A DNA stretch of 64,000 nt from Candidatus Microbacterium phytovorans (GTDB lineage: Bacteria; Actinomycetota; Actinomycetes; Actinomycetales; Microbacteriaceae), in NCBI GenBank assembly GCA_029202445.1, contig CP119321.1, forward strand, positions 620,001 to 684,000, written 5' to 3'. The notes under the pieces were generated by a model, which saw only the letters and a list, made by a program, of their open reading frames with translations, was not told the origin of the DNA and ran no database searches. Positions 25,937 through 37,613 of this stretch are shown here, in pieces. Each line of letters starts with the position of its first letter. The first letter of the stretch is position 1. A program made the translations under genes and the position numbers.

Positions 25937-26914
25937 GTGCCCCTGACCGCTGACGTGAAGATCGAGTTGGCGGCGGTGCGCGACCCCCGGCCGACGGCCC
26001 GCGTGGCCGAACTGACGGCCCTCCTCCGGTTCTCCGGAGGTCTCCACTCCATCGCCGGACGCGTCGCGGTCGAAGCCGAACTGGAAAGCGAAGCCCTCGC
26101 GCGCCGCGTCGCGCGTGAGCTCATGGAGATCTACGGCGTGCGTCCGGAGCTCGCACATGTGCAGGCATCGGGAGGTCGCGCGGGTGGACACTTCGCTGTC
26201 CGTGTCATCGAGGGTGGCGAGACGCTCGCCCGCCAGACGGGCCTTCTCGATCAGCGTCGTCGCCCGGTGCGAGGACTCCCCAACCGTCTGACGACCGGCT
26301 CCCGCGGTGACCTCGCCGCCATCTGGCGCGGCGCATTCCTCGCTGCCGGCGCGCTCTCGGAACCCGGCCGGTCGGCGGCCCTCGAAATCGCGTGCCCGTC
26401 GCCCGAAGCGGCGATGGCGCTCGTCGGAGCGGCGCACCGTCTGGGTATCGCTGCGAAGGCCCGCGAGGTGCGTGGCGCTCCCCGCGTGGTCGTGCGCGAC
26501 GGTGAAGCGATCCGCGCCGCCCTCGCCGAGATGGGTGCGGCGCGCACCGCGAGTGCGTGGGAAGAGCTGCGCCAGCGACGCGAGGTGCGGGCGGGCGTCA
26601 ACCGTCTCGTGAACTTCGACGACGCGAACCTGCGGCGATCGGCTCAGGCGGCCGTCGCGGCGTGCGCACGCGTGGAGCGAGCCCTCGAGATCCTCGGCGA
26701 CGACGTTCCCGACCATCTGCGTGAGGCCGGCGATCTCCGCCTCGCCCATCGCGACGCCAGCCTGGACGAACTGGGTCACCACGCCGACCCCCCGCTGACG
26801 AAGGATGCCGTCGCGGGTCGCATCCGCCGCCTCCTCGCCATGGCCGACAAGAAGGCCGCCGTCGACGGCATCCCCGACACCGAGTCCGCGGTGCCCGCAG
26901 GTCTCGAGGACTGA
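25937..26914 (+). CDS. whiA: DNA-binding protein WhiA
   Basis: 325 residues with an N-terminal homing-endonuclease-like domain lacking the catalytic acids ([38 protein letters not shown]) and a C-terminal helix-turn-helix ([34 protein letters not shown]). In Streptomyces WhiA with WhiB controls sporulation division genes; in unicellular actinobacteria it likely has a division or chromosome role. AAGGA precedes GTG 25937. The yvcK gene often found between rapZ and whiA is absent. Confidence 0.95.
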   Translation: MPLTADVKIELAAVRDPRPTARVAELTALLRFSGGLHSIAGRVAVEAELESEALARRVARELMEIYGVRPELAHVQASGGRAGGHFAVRVIEGGETLARQTGLLDQRRRPVRGLPNRLTTGSRGDLAAIWRGAFLAAGALSEPGRSAALEIACPSPEAAMALVGAAHRLGIAAKAREVRGAPRVVVRDGEAIRAALAEMGAARTASAWEELRQRREVRAGVNRLVNFDDANLRRSAQAAVAACARVERALEILGDDVPDHLREAGDLRLAHRDASLDELGHHADPPLTKDAVAGRIRRLLAMADKKAAVDGIPDTESAVPAGLED

Positions 26915-26961
26915 GGCGGTTACACCCGCGTCACATGGGGCGCAACCCGGTGCCGACTGGC

Positions 26962-26981
26962 TCAATCCTCAATAGGATTGA
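26962..26981. promoter_or_regulatory. Perfect 8-4-8 palindrome overlapping the sodA -10
   Basis: TCAATCCT, four bases, AGGATTGA. The sodA -10 box TAGGAT (26973-26978) lies inside it, so a dimeric repressor bound here would cover the promoter. The cognate regulator is unknown. Confidence 0.55.
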
Positions 26982-27048
26982 AACAAGCCCAGTCCGACAC
27001 AGTGTCACCTCGTCGCGCTACGGCGCGGCACGACAGGAAGAAGAGAAC

Positions 27049-28798
<1,750 letters not shown>

Positions 28799-28807
28799 GG
28801 TAGACCC

Positions 28808-30022
28808 GTGGCTCTGCGCACCCTCGATTCGCTGGGTTCGCTGGCCGGAAAACGCGTCATCGTCCGTGTTGACTTCAACGTTCCTCTCAAGGACGGCGTC
28901 ATCACGGACGATGGTCGTGTCCGGGCAGCTCTCCCGACCCTGAACCATCTGCTCAATCAGGGGGCGCGCGTCATCGCCTGCTCCCACCTCGGCCGTCCCG
29001 ACGGCGCGCCCGACGCCAAGTACAGCCTCGAGCCCGTCGCGCAGCGGCTGTCCGAGCTTCTCGGTAAGCCCGTCGCGTTCGCGCGCGACACGGTCGGAAC
29101 CTCGGCGCGCGAGGCGGTGGATGCGCTCGAAGACGGCGACATCGCCGTGATCGAGAACCTCCGCTTCAACGCCGGCGAGACGGCCAAGGACGATGCCGCG
29201 CGTCGCGCCTTCGCGGAAGAGCTCGCTGCTCTGGGCGACGCATTGGTCTCCGACGGCTTCGGCGTCGTCCACCGCAAGCAGGCGTCGGTCTACGACCTCG
29301 CCGAGCTCCTGCCGTCTGCTGCCGGCTACCTCATCGAGAAGGAGGTCGACGTGCTCGACCGCCTGACCGAGAACCCCGAGCGTCCGTACGCCGTGGTCCT
29401 CGGCGGCTCGAAGGTCAGCGACAAGCTGGGCGTCATCGAGCACCTGCTTCCGCGCGCGGACAAGATCCTGGTGGGCGGTGGAATGCTGTTCACGTTCCTC
29501 GCAGCGCTCGGCCACAAGGTGGGCAAGAGCCTCCTGGAAGCCGACCAGATCGACACCGTGAAGCGCTACATCGCGACGGCTGAGGAGCGCGGGGTCGAAC
29601 TGCTGCTCCCGGTCGACGCGGTCATGGCATCCGGGTTCGCCGCAGACGCGGATCACGTGGTGGCGCGCGCGGACGCGCTGGAGGAGACGCCCTTCGGCGC
29701 CGACGGCATGGGTCTGGACATCGGTCCCGAGACCGCGACGCTGTTCGCGGACGCCGTTCGCGGCTCGAAGACGGTGTTCTGGAACGGCCCCATGGGAGTG
29801 TTCGAGATGCCCGCCTTCGCGGCAGGCACCCGCACCGTCGCCGAGGCTCTCACCCAGGTGGAGGGACTGTCCGTCGTCGGTGGTGGCGACTCGGCCGCGG
29901 CCGTGCGTCAGCTCGGCTTCGCGGACGACGCGTTCGGACACATCTCGACGGGTGGCGGTGCCAGCCTCGAGTTCCTGGAAGGCAAGAAGCTCCCCGGATT
30001 GGAGATCCTCGGATGGCAGTGA
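28808..30022 (+). CDS. pgk: Phosphoglycerate kinase
   Basis: 404 residues; makes ATP from 1,3-bisphosphoglycerate. [33 protein letters not shown] and the nucleotide loop [16 protein letters not shown] are conserved. GTG 28808 follows gapA by nine bases, with GAGG just upstream. The 3' end overlaps tpiA by ten bases. Confidence 0.97.
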   Translation: MALRTLDSLGSLAGKRVIVRVDFNVPLKDGVITDDGRVRAALPTLNHLLNQGARVIACSHLGRPDGAPDAKYSLEPVAQRLSELLGKPVAFARDTVGTSAREAVDALEDGDIAVIENLRFNAGETAKDDAARRAFAEELAALGDALVSDGFGVVHRKQASVYDLAELLPSAAGYLIEKEVDVLDRLTENPERPYAVVLGGSKVSDKLGVIEHLLPRADKILVGGGMLFTFLAALGHKVGKSLLEADQIDTVKRYIATAEERGVELLLPVDAVMASGFAADADHVVARADALEETPFGADGMGLDIGPETATLFADAVRGSKTVFWNGPMGVFEMPAFAAGTRTVAEALTQVEGLSVVGGGDSAAAVRQLGFADDAFGHISTGGGASLEFLEGKKLPGLEILGWQ

Positions 30023-30801
30023 CGCGCACACCCCTCATCGCCGGCAACTGGAAGATGAACCTCGACCACCTCCAGGCGGTCGCGTTCGTGCAGAAGCTGC
30101 ACTGGACACTGAAGGATGCCAAGCACGACGACGACTCGGTGGAGGTGGCAGTCTTCCCGCCCTTCACCGACATCCGCACGGTGCAGACGCTTCTCGACGC
30201 GGACAAGATCCCGTTCGAGCTCGGCGCGCAGGACGTCTCGACGCAGGATGCCGGGGCGTACACGGGCGAGGTGTCCGGCGCCTTCCTCAAGAAGCTGGAC
30301 GTCCACTACGTGATCATCGGCCACTCCGAGCGTCGGGAGTATCACCACGAGACCGACGAGGTCGTGGCCGCCAAGGTCAAGGCTGCGCTGAAGCACGGTC
30401 TCGTGCCCGTGATCTGCGTCGGCGAGACCCTCGAACAGCGTGAGGAGTCCGGGCCCACGGCCGTCTCCGTCGCCCAGCTCCGTGCGGCCCTGGAGGGTGT
30501 CGCAGCGGACGCCGACATCGTCGTGGCCTACGAGCCGGTCTGGGCCATCGGCACCGGCCAGGTCGCCTCGCCCGAGCAGGCCCAGGAGGTCTGCGTGGCG
30601 CTGCGCTCCGTCATCGCCGAAACCCTCGGAGCCGACGCGGCCGAGCGCACGCGCGTGCTGTACGGCGGTTCGGTGAAGTCGGGCAACATCGCGAGCTTCA
30701 TGCGCGAACCCGACGTCGATGGTGCACTCGTCGGGGGAGCCAGCCTCCTCGCCGACGAGTTCGCCGCGATCATCCGCTACCAGAAGCACGTCGGGGTCTG
30801 A
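30013..30801 (+). CDS. tpiA: Triosephosphate isomerase
   Basis: 262 residues. [10 protein letters not shown] at the N-terminus carries the active-site Asn and Lys, [11 protein letters not shown] the catalytic His, and [23 protein letters not shown] the catalytic Glu and loop 6. The phosphate loop GGSVKSGNI follows. ATG 30013 lies inside the end of pgk, so translation is probably coupled. A strong hairpin after the stop ends the glycolytic operon. Confidence 0.97.
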   Translation: MAVTRTPLIAGNWKMNLDHLQAVAFVQKLHWTLKDAKHDDDSVEVAVFPPFTDIRTVQTLLDADKIPFELGAQDVSTQDAGAYTGEVSGAFLKKLDVHYVIIGHSERREYHHETDEVVAAKVKAALKHGLVPVICVGETLEQREESGPTAVSVAQLRAALEGVAADADIVVAYEPVWAIGTGQVASPEQAQEVCVALRSVIAETLGADAAERTRVLYGGSVKSGNIASFMREPDVDGALVGGASLLADEFAAIIRYQKHVGV

Positions 30802-30809
30802 TCCCGACC

Positions 30810-30849
30810 ACCGGCTGGTGCGGCGCCGTCTCGTGCCGCACCAGCCGGT
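30810..30849. terminator. Strong hairpin terminator after tpiA
   Basis: A perfect stem of 15 pairs around a 10-base loop, the strongest simple hairpin noticed in the window. Its right arm ends on the first base of the secG -10 box. There is no T tract. Confidence 0.7.
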
Positions 30850-30854
30850 ATACT
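30849..30854 (+). promoter_or_regulatory. -10 box of secG-rbpA
   Basis: TATACT, immediately after the tpiA terminator stem. Gives secG a leader of about 40 bases with AAGG before the GTG. Confidence 0.5.
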
Positions 30855-30900
30855 CGACCCTTGTGCGCCTCCCGTGGGCGCCACGAAAGGCTCTTCGACT

Positions 30901-31149
30901 GTGGACATCATCGCGCTCGTGCTGCAGGTGCTGCTGGGAATCACCAGCCTCCTGCTGACGCTCCTGATCCTCCTGCACAAGGGCCGCGGCGGTGGCCTCT
31001 CCGACATGTTCGGCGGTGGCATGAGCTCCGCGCTCGGTTCCTCCGGTCTCGCGGAACGCAACCTCAACCGCTTCACGATCGTGCTCGCCCTCGTGTGGTT
31101 CGTCGCGATCGTCGCCCTCGGGCTCATCACGAAGTTCCAGGGCCTCTGA
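30901..31149 (+). CDS. secG: Preprotein translocase subunit SecG
   Basis: 82 residues with two hydrophobic helices (about 2-22 and 55-76) joined by the glycine-rich GRGGGLSDMFGGGMSSALGSSGLAERNLNR loop, the SecG hallmark. It is part of the SecYEG channel. GTG 30901 with AAGG is preferred over the longer frame. tpiA-secG-rbpA is the standard actinobacterial order. Its stop overlaps the rbpA start (TGATG). Confidence 0.92.
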   Translation: MDIIALVLQVLLGITSLLLTLLILLHKGRGGGLSDMFGGGMSSALGSSGLAERNLNRFTIVLALVWFVAIVALGLITKFQGL

Positions 31150-31505
31150 TGGCGACCGGAGGCAACGCGATCCGCGGCACCCGTGTCGGTGCGGGACCGA
31201 TGGGCGAACAGGACCACGGGCATCACGCTGACCGTGTGGCGGTGTCCTATTGGGACGCTCTCGGTAACGAGACCGTCCGCTACTTCGCGGCGGGTATCGC
31301 CGAGGAGGAGATTCCCGAGGTCATCGACTCCCCGCACTCCGGGCTTCCGGCCGGGCGCGACAAGGCGAATCCGCCGGCCGTCGCGAAGACCGAGCCGTAC
31401 AAGACGCACCTCGCCTATGTGAAGGAGCGTCGCACCGAGGAAGAGGCGGAAGCCCTCCTGGGAGACGCGCTGCAGCAGCTGCGCGAGCGTCGCGGCCAAG
31501 ACTAA
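31149..31505 (+). CDS. rbpA: RNA polymerase-binding protein RbpA
   Basis: 118 residues of the actinobacterial transcription factor that binds group 1 and 2 sigma factors and stabilises open complexes. RVAVSYWDALGNETVRYFAAGIAEEEIPEVIDSPHSGLPAG matches its central zinc-ribbon-like fold without cysteines and the basic linker, and YVKERRTEEEAEALLGDALQQL the sigma-interacting helix. Coupled to secG by TGATG. Confidence 0.95.
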   Translation: MATGGNAIRGTRVGAGPMGEQDHGHHADRVAVSYWDALGNETVRYFAAGIAEEEIPEVIDSPHSGLPAGRDKANPPAVAKTEPYKTHLAYVKERRTEEEAEALLGDALQQLRERRGQD

Positions 31506-31544
31506 GACTGACGGGTCGCCACCGAACGGTCGAGACGGTGCCGC

Positions 31545-32324
31545 TCAGAACTCGGGATCGATGAGCTCCGGCGGAACGTGCTGTGCTGCCGCTTCGTCGA
31601 CGAACAGCATCGTGCGCTTCTGCCCCTTCGCCCCTGCCGCCGGCACACTGTCGTAGCTCGCACCCGCGAGAGCGAGGCCCAACGCCGCCGCCTTGTCGAC
31701 GCCCGACAGGACCATCCACACGCACCGGGACGAGTTGATCACGGGCCGTGTCAGGGTGATGCGGTCCGCGGGCGGCTTGGGGGAGTCCCGCACGGCCACC
31801 ACGGAGCGGTCCGTCACCTGGATCTCCGCACGATCGGGGAACAGCGAGGCGATGTGACCGTCGGGCCCGACACCCAGGAAGCAGACCCAGAACGTCGGCC
31901 ATGCCTGGTCGTCGGTGCCGAAACGAGCGAGTTCGTCGGCGTAGGCCTGCGCGGCGGCATCCAGATCGAGGCCGTCTTCGGATGATGCCATGGCGTGCAC
32001 GTTCTCCGGGGGCACGGCGATGTGGTCGAGCAGCGCCTGACGCGCGGCACGCTCGTTCCGTTCCTCGTCGTCGCGCGGGACGAACCGCTCGTCACCCCAC
32101 CAGAAGTGGACCCGTGTCCAGTCGACGTCTTCGCGCCGAGGGTCCGCGCCGGCGGCACGCAGCACGTCGGTGCCGATGTGACCGCCGGTCAACGCAACGT
32201 GGCTCGTCTTCCCGGCCGCGCCCCGCCGCACCAAGCGGTCGAGGAAGCGACGTGCAACGGCGGCGGCCAGACTACCGGCATCCGCACTGATGACGACTCG
32301 CTTCTCGGTCGAGAACACTGCCAT
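31545..32324 (-). CDS. pgl: 6-phosphogluconolactonase
   Basis: 259 residues; hydrolyses 6-phosphogluconolactone after Zwf. HVALTGGHIGTDVL, VHFWWGDERFVPRDDEERNERAAR and LGVGPDGHIASLFPD are the conserved blocks. The frame is open upstream, but ATG 32324 with GAAGGAG is right. Last gene of the tkt operon, 17 bases after opcA. Confidence 0.94.
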   Translation of the reverse strand: MAVFSTEKRVVISADAGSLAAAVARRFLDRLVRRGAAGKTSHVALTGGHIGTDVLRAAGADPRREDVDWTRVHFWWGDERFVPRDDEERNERAARQALLDHIAVPPENVHAMASSEDGLDLDAAAQAYADELARFGTDDQAWPTFWVCFLGVGPDGHIASLFPDRAEIQVTDRSVVAVRDSPKPPADRITLTRPVINSSRCVWMVLSGVDKAAALGLALAGASYDSVPAAGAKGQKRTMLFVDEAAAQHVPPELIDPEF

Positions 32325-32341
32325 CGTGACTCCTTCGTCGT

Positions 32342-33304
32342 CTACGCGGTCGGAACGGGGGACTCCCCGGACGACGACTCGGGCGGTCCGAGAAGCTCCC
32401 ACCCCTCGGTGATCACTCGACCATACAGGAGGTCGGGATCGAGTCTGCGCAGCTCCTCGGCGAGGCACTCCCGCAGGGTTCGGCGCGGGAGGACGATGTC
32501 GTGCGACGGCTGACCCGGCTGCGTCAGGGTGGCGTCGATGTCGTTGCTGCGCTCCAGGAGGATATCCCCGGAGGCGCGGGTCAGCCTCACGCGCTGGATG
32601 CCGTGCGGCCACTCCTCACGCGGCGCGTAGCGCCAGTCGACGGGCACGTCGAGCTTGAGGCGGAGCCACGCGGCGAGCAGTCCCGTCGAGGGGGAGCTGC
32701 CGCTGCCGACGACCTCGACGGCGGTGACGGGTTCGTACGGCGGCTGGTCCAGCACGGCGGCGAGCTGCTCGCGCCAGTGCGTGAGACGCGTCCACGCCAG
32801 GTCGGTGTCACCCGGGGCGTGGTGAGGGCCGAGCAGCGACAGCCGGTCCTTCGAGTAGGGCTTCGTCGCGGCATCCGTGATGCGCCGCTGCGCCATGCGG
32901 CCGATGGGCGAGGAGGCGGGCTCGGCCGGCGGGTTATCGGGCCACCAGGCCACGACGGGCGCGTCGGGGAGCAGGAGACCCGTGACGAGGCTCTCGTCAT
33001 TGCTGGCGGCGTCGCCCGAGGCGCGGAGGACGACGACCTCACTCGCGCCGGCATCGCCGCCTACGCGGATCTGCGCGTCGAGCTTAGAGGGGCCCTCCGG
33101 TTGCGTCATGAGCACGATCACCCTCATCGGGTGCTCGCGCGACGCGTCGTTGGCCGCTTCGATCGCCTCCTCCTCCAGTCCGTGCGTGGTGACGATCACG
33201 AGGGTGAGGACACGGCCGAGAGCGACGGCGCCGCCCTCCTCGCGCACGTTCACGAGCGAGCGGGCGATCTTCGACACAGTGGTGTCGGGCAGGTCGACAA
33301 TCAC
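32342..33304 (-). CDS. opcA: Glucose-6-phosphate dehydrogenase assembly protein OpcA
   Basis: 320 residues. MIVDLPDTTVSKIARSLVNVREEGGAVALGRVLTLVIVT and LLLPDAPVVAWWPDNPP are typical of actinobacterial OpcA, an allosteric or assembly partner of Zwf. GTG 33304 overlaps the zwf stop by four bases. pgl follows. Confidence 0.94.
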   Translation of the reverse strand: MIVDLPDTTVSKIARSLVNVREEGGAVALGRVLTLVIVTTHGLEEEAIEAANDASREHPMRVIVLMTQPEGPSKLDAQIRVGGDAGASEVVVLRASGDAASNDESLVTGLLLPDAPVVAWWPDNPPAEPASSPIGRMAQRRITDAATKPYSKDRLSLLGPHHAPGDTDLAWTRLTHWREQLAAVLDQPPYEPVTAVEVVGSGSSPSTGLLAAWLRLKLDVPVDWRYAPREEWPHGIQRVRLTRASGDILLERSNDIDATLTQPGQPSHDIVLPRRTLRECLAEELRRLDPDLLYGRVITEGWELLGPPESSSGESPVPTA

Positions 33305-34848
33305 GGGCGCCTCCAGACGCGGCCATCGCGGGCCAAGAGTTCATCGGCTGACGAGGGGCCCCAGGAGCCGGGGGAGTACTGTTCGAGCGGCTCGTCGAGG
33401 CTCGCCCAGTACTGCTCGATGGGGTCGAGGATGCGCCAGGACAGCTCGACCTCTTCATGACGCGGGAACAGCGGCGGGTCGCCGAGCAGCACGTCGAGGA
33501 TCAGTCGCTCGTAGGCTTCGGGGCTCGACTCGGTGAACGCGTGGCCGTAGCCGAAGTCCATCGTGACGTCGCGCACCTCGGTCGCCGCACCCGGCACCTT
33601 CGACCCGAATCGGATCGTCACGCCCTCGTCGGGCTGCACCCGGATGACGAGCGCATTCTGGCCGAGTTCGGTGGTCTGATTGCGAAGGAACAGGTGTTGC
33701 GGAGCGCGCTTGAAGACCACGGCGATCTCGGTGACGCGCCGTCCGAGGCGCTTGCCCGTCCGGAGGTAGAAGGGCACCCCGGACCATCGGCGGGTTGCGA
33801 TCTCGAGCTTCACCGCCGCGTAGGTCTCCGTCGTCGACGACGGGTTCATCCCGTCCTCGTCGAGGAAGCCGGTGACTTCTTCGCCGCCCTGCCAACCGCC
33901 CGCATATTGTCCGCGGGCCGTCGACGTCGCGAGGTCTTCCGGTACGCGGACGGCGGCGAGAACCTTCTCCTTCTCCGCGCGGAGGTGCGTCGCGTCGAGC
34001 GAGATCGGCTCCTCCATCGCGGTCAGCGCCAGAAGCTGCAGCAGGTGGTTCTGGATGACGTCGCGGGCGGCACCGATACCGTCGTAGTACCCGGCGCGGC
34101 CGCCGACGCCGATGTCTTCGGCCATCGTGATCTGCACGTGGTCGACGTAGTTCGCGTTCCAGATCGGCTCGTACAGCTCGTTCGCGAAGCGCAGCGCGAG
34201 GATGTTCTGCACCGTCTCCTTGCCGAGATAGTGATCGATGCGGAAGATCGAGTCGGCGGGGAAGGCGACCTCGAGCGCCGCGTTCAATTCCCGTGCGGTC
34301 TGGAGGTCGCTGCCGAACGGCTTCTCGATCACGACGCGGCGCCAGCTGTCCTCGTCGGCCGTGTCGTCGACGAGGCCGGAGTCCTTGAGCTGCCGCGCGA
34401 CGATCGGGAAGTCCTTGGGCGGGATCGACAGATAGAAGGCGTGGTTGCCCATGGTGCCGCGCTCGGTGTCGAGCCGCTCCACCGTCTCGCGCAGCCGGCG
34501 GAACGCATCGGCGTCACCGAACTCGCCCGAGACGAAGCGGATGCCCTGCAGGAGCTGCTTCCAGGTCTCCTCGCGGAACGGGGTGCGTGCGTGCTGCCGC
34601 ACGGCGTCGTACACCACCTGCGCGAAGTCTTGGTCCTCCCAGTCGCGGCGTGCGAACCCGACGAGGGCGAAGCCCGGCGGGAGAAGGCCACGATTGGCGA
34701 GGTCGTACACGGCGGGCATCAGCTTCTTGCGCGACAGGTCTCCCGTCACGCCGAAGATGACCAGGGCGCTCGGTCCGGCGATGCGGTTGAGGCGGCGGTC
34801 ATCGGGGTCGCGCAGCGGATTGTGGCCGCGCGAGATCTCGACAGTCAT
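33301..34848 (-). CDS. zwf: Glucose-6-phosphate 1-dehydrogenase
   Basis: 515 residues; first oxidative step of the pentose phosphate pathway, yielding NADPH. Coenzyme fold VIFGVTGDLSRKKLMPAVYDLANRG, active site FRIDHYLGKETVQNILALRFAN and the C-terminal GYGHAFTESSPEAYERLILD are present. The start MTVEISRGHNPLRDPDDRRL is typical. It follows pgi by 15 bases in the operon. Confidence 0.97.
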   Translation of the reverse strand: MTVEISRGHNPLRDPDDRRLNRIAGPSALVIFGVTGDLSRKKLMPAVYDLANRGLLPPGFALVGFARRDWEDQDFAQVVYDAVRQHARTPFREETWKQLLQGIRFVSGEFGDADAFRRLRETVERLDTERGTMGNHAFYLSIPPKDFPIVARQLKDSGLVDDTADEDSWRRVVIEKPFGSDLQTARELNAALEVAFPADSIFRIDHYLGKETVQNILALRFANELYEPIWNANYVDHVQITMAEDIGVGGRAGYYDGIGAARDVIQNHLLQLLALTAMEEPISLDATHLRAEKEKVLAAVRVPEDLATSTARGQYAGGWQGGEEVTGFLDEDGMNPSSTTETYAAVKLEIATRRWSGVPFYLRTGKRLGRRVTEIAVVFKRAPQHLFLRNQTTELGQNALVIRVQPDEGVTIRFGSKVPGAATEVRDVTMDFGYGHAFTESSPEAYERLILDVLLGDPPLFPRHEEVELSWRILDPIEQYWASLDEPLEQYSPGSWGPSSADELLARDGRVWRRP

Positions 34849-34863
34849 CGGATGGGGTGCTTC

Positions 34864-36492
34864 CTACTGGGCTGCTTCGAACAGCGCGAGGACCTCGACC
34901 TGCGGATCGGTCAAGGTCAGGGTGACGACGGGGCGGCCGTGCGCGGCCAGGACCTGCGCGTCGCCGGCGGCCTGGGCGCGGATGAGCTCCCCGAAGGTGA
35001 ACGGACGACCCGGGATCTCGAGGTCCACGTCGGTGGACTCGAGGATCTGGACGAAGACTCCCTGAGCAGGCCCACCCTTGTGATACTGGCCCGTCGAGTG
35101 GAGGAACCGCGGCCCCCAGCCGAAGGTCGTCGGGCGTCCGCTGTCGGCGGCGATGAGCTCTCGCAGACCCGACAGTTGCGGGAGCGTGCCGCGGTCGACG
35201 TAAGCCTGCACGGTGACGTAGCCGTCGGCGGGAACGCGCGCCCACAGGGCATCGAACACGCCCTCGAGCGTGCCGGACGCCGCCAGCGCGGGGTCGGTTA
35301 CGCGCACCTCGACGCCGTCTTGCGTGAAGACGGGTGCGCCCGCGTCGGGCCGCGCGTCGAGGAGGCCACGAGTGGCCTCCTTCGCGGACTCGACGTCGGG
35401 CTGGTCGAACGGGTTGATGCCCAGCAGGCGGCCGGCGATGGCCGTCGCGTACTCCCACACGATGAACTGTGCGCCGAGCGAGCCGCTGATGAGGATCTCG
35501 TCGGGATTCTGTTCGAGCAGACGGAAGTGCTCCGCGTCGTCGACGATGCGGAGCACCTGGACGTCGTCGGGTGTCTGCTCCACCTCGGGCGAGACGGGCA
35601 GGAGGACGACGGGCAGGATGCCGGTGCCTTCCTTCCCGGTCGACTCCGCGACGAGCTGCTCGATCCAGTCCGGGAGGCCGACGATGTGGGTGCCGTCGCT
35701 CGCGAGGGCGAGCTTGTCGCGGCGGACGCCCGTGGCATCCGTGCCCGCGATGGCGGCCGCGAGCACGAGAGCCGGGTTGCGGGGGTCGTCGATGGCGACC
35801 TCCAGCAGCGTGGCTTCCGCTTCGTCGAGGAGTTCGGCGATGTCGACGCCCGCGAGGCCGGCGGGGACTAGTCCGAAGGCCGTGAGGGCCGAGTACCGGC
35901 CGCCGACCGAGGCATCCGCGGTGAACACGCGGTAGCCGGCCTGACGCGCCGAGGCTTCGAGGGGCGAGCCGGGGTCGGTCACGACGACGATGCGCTCCGC
36001 GGGGTCGATCCCCAGGTCGCGCCACGCCGCCTCGAACGCTCGGCGTGCCGAGTCGGTCTCGACGGTGGAACCCGACTTGGAGGACACGACCAGCGCGGTC
36101 TGGGCGAGACCGCCCGTCGCCGCGTCGCCGTCGATCGCGGCGAGCACCTGGCCGGGCGAGGTCGAGTCGAGGATGACCAGCGGAACGCCGGCGGTCTGGG
36201 TGATGACCTCCGGTGCGAGCGAGGACCCTCCCATGCCGGCGAGAACGATGCGGCTCACACCGCGCGCATGCAGCTCCGCGCGGAGCGCCTCGATCTCGCC
36301 GACGAGCGGCCGCGAGACGGAGACCGCTTGCACCCAGCCGAGGCGCCGCGACGCCTCGTCCGAGGCCGCAGGGCCCCACAGGTCGGCGTCGCCGGCCGTG
36401 ATGCCGCTGGCCACGAGGTCATCGACGAGACCGGGCAGCGTCTGTTCGACCAACCGCGCGACGCGCCCCGAGACGTGGATCTCGAAGCTCAA
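34864..36492 (-). CDS. pgi: Glucose-6-phosphate isomerase
   Basis: 542 residues of the actinobacterial Pgi type found in tal-pgi-zwf operons. The sugar-isomerase motifs are [29 protein letters not shown] and, near the end, [13 protein letters not shown]. The start is a TTG at 36492 that overlaps the tal stop (TTGA). The long frame upstream lies in tal sequence and has no better start. It links glycolysis with the pentose phosphate branch encoded around it. Confidence 0.92.
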   Translation of the reverse strand: MSFEIHVSGRVARLVEQTLPGLVDDLVASGITAGDADLWGPAASDEASRRLGWVQAVSVSRPLVGEIEALRAELHARGVSRIVLAGMGGSSLAPEVITQTAGVPLVILDSTSPGQVLAAIDGDAATGGLAQTALVVSSKSGSTVETDSARRAFEAAWRDLGIDPAERIVVVTDPGSPLEASARQAGYRVFTADASVGGRYSALTAFGLVPAGLAGVDIAELLDEAEATLLEVAIDDPRNPALVLAAAIAGTDATGVRRDKLALASDGTHIVGLPDWIEQLVAESTGKEGTGILPVVLLPVSPEVEQTPDDVQVLRIVDDAEHFRLLEQNPDEILISGSLGAQFIVWEYATAIAGRLLGINPFDQPDVESAKEATRGLLDARPDAGAPVFTQDGVEVRVTDPALAASGTLEGVFDALWARVPADGYVTVQAYVDRGTLPQLSGLRELIAADSGRPTTFGWGPRFLHSTGQYHKGGPAQGVFVQILESTDVDLEIPGRPFTFGELIRAQAAGDAQVLAAHGRPVVTLTLTDPQVEVLALFEAAQ

Positions 36493-37613
36493 CGCGAGCC
36501 CTCCGGCGTCGCCGACAGTGCGGCGGAGACGGTGTTCTGGAGGTCGTGCCAGGAGACGATGAACTTCTCGACGCCCTCGTCTTCGAGCACCTGGGTGACG
36601 TCGGCGAAGTCGACACCGACCGCCGCGAGGCGATCGAAGACGTCGTGGGCTCCGGCGTAGGCGCCGGTGATGGTGTCGCCGCTGACTACGCCGTGGTCGA
36701 ACGTCGCCTCGAGGGTCTTCTCGGGCATGGTGTTGACCGTGCCGGGGGCGACGAGCTCGGTGACGTAGAGCGTGTCGGGCAGGGCCGGGTCCTTGACACC
36801 CGTCGAGGCCCACAGCGGCCGCTGGACGTTCGCGCCGCGGGCGAGAAGGTCGGTCGCGCGCGCGTCGGCGAAGGCCTTCTCGAACAGCTCGTACGCAAGG
36901 CGGGCGTTGGCGACACCGGCGAGGCTCTTGAGCGCGAGGGCGTCGTCGGAGCCGATCGCGACGAGACGCTTGTCCACCTCGGTGTCGACGCGAGACACGA
37001 AGAAGGAGGCGACCGAGTGGATGCCGGACAGGTCGATGCCGGCGGCGTCGGCGCGCTCGAGCCCCGCGAGGTAGGCGTCGATGACCTCGGCGTAGCGCTC
37101 CAGCGAGAAGATCAGCGTGACGTTGACGGAGATGCCGGCGGCGATGACCTCGGTGATCGCGGGAAGGCCCGCCTTCGTCGCGGGGATCTTGATGAGCGCG
37201 TTCTCGCGGGCGACCGTCTCCCACAGCTTCTTCGCCTCGGTGACCGTCGCCTCGGTGTCGTGAGCGAGGTCGGGGGAGACCTCGATCGACACGCGTCCGT
37301 CGACGCCGTTCGTCGCGTCGTACACGGGACGGAAGATGTCGGCGGCGTTGCGCACGTCGTCGGTCGTCAGGGCGAAGATCGCGGCATCCGCGTCGGCGCC
37401 CTGCGCGGCGAGTTCCTCGAGGGCCGACTGGTAGGAGTCGTCCTCCTTGTTGCCGATCGCCGCCTGGAAGATCGACGGGTTGGTCGTCACACCCGAGACC
37501 GTGCGGCTCTCGATCAGCTCGGCGAGGTTGCCGGACGTGATGCGCGAGCGCGACAGGTCGTCGAGCCAGATGCTGACGCCGGCGTCGGACAGCTGCTGCG
37601 TGGGCGTGGTCAT
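36489..37613 (-). CDS. tal: Transaldolase
   Basis: 374 residues. [35 protein letters not shown], the Schiff-base lysine K142 in [14 protein letters not shown], and [14 protein letters not shown] are the family motifs. ATG 37613 overlaps the tkt stop (ATGA). It acts with transketolase in the non-oxidative pentose phosphate pathway. Confidence 0.96.
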   Translation of the reverse strand: MTTPTQQLSDAGVSIWLDDLSRSRITSGNLAELIESRTVSGVTTNPSIFQAAIGNKEDDSYQSALEELAAQGADADAAIFALTTDDVRNAADIFRPVYDATNGVDGRVSIEVSPDLAHDTEATVTEAKKLWETVARENALIKIPATKAGLPAITEVIAAGISVNVTLIFSLERYAEVIDAYLAGLERADAAGIDLSGIHSVASFFVSRVDTEVDKRLVAIGSDDALALKSLAGVANARLAYELFEKAFADARATDLLARGANVQRPLWASTGVKDPALPDTLYVTELVAPGTVNTMPEKTLEATFDHGVVSGDTITGAYAGAHDVFDRLAAVGVDFADVTQVLEDEGVEKFIVSWHDLQNTVSAALSATPEGSR

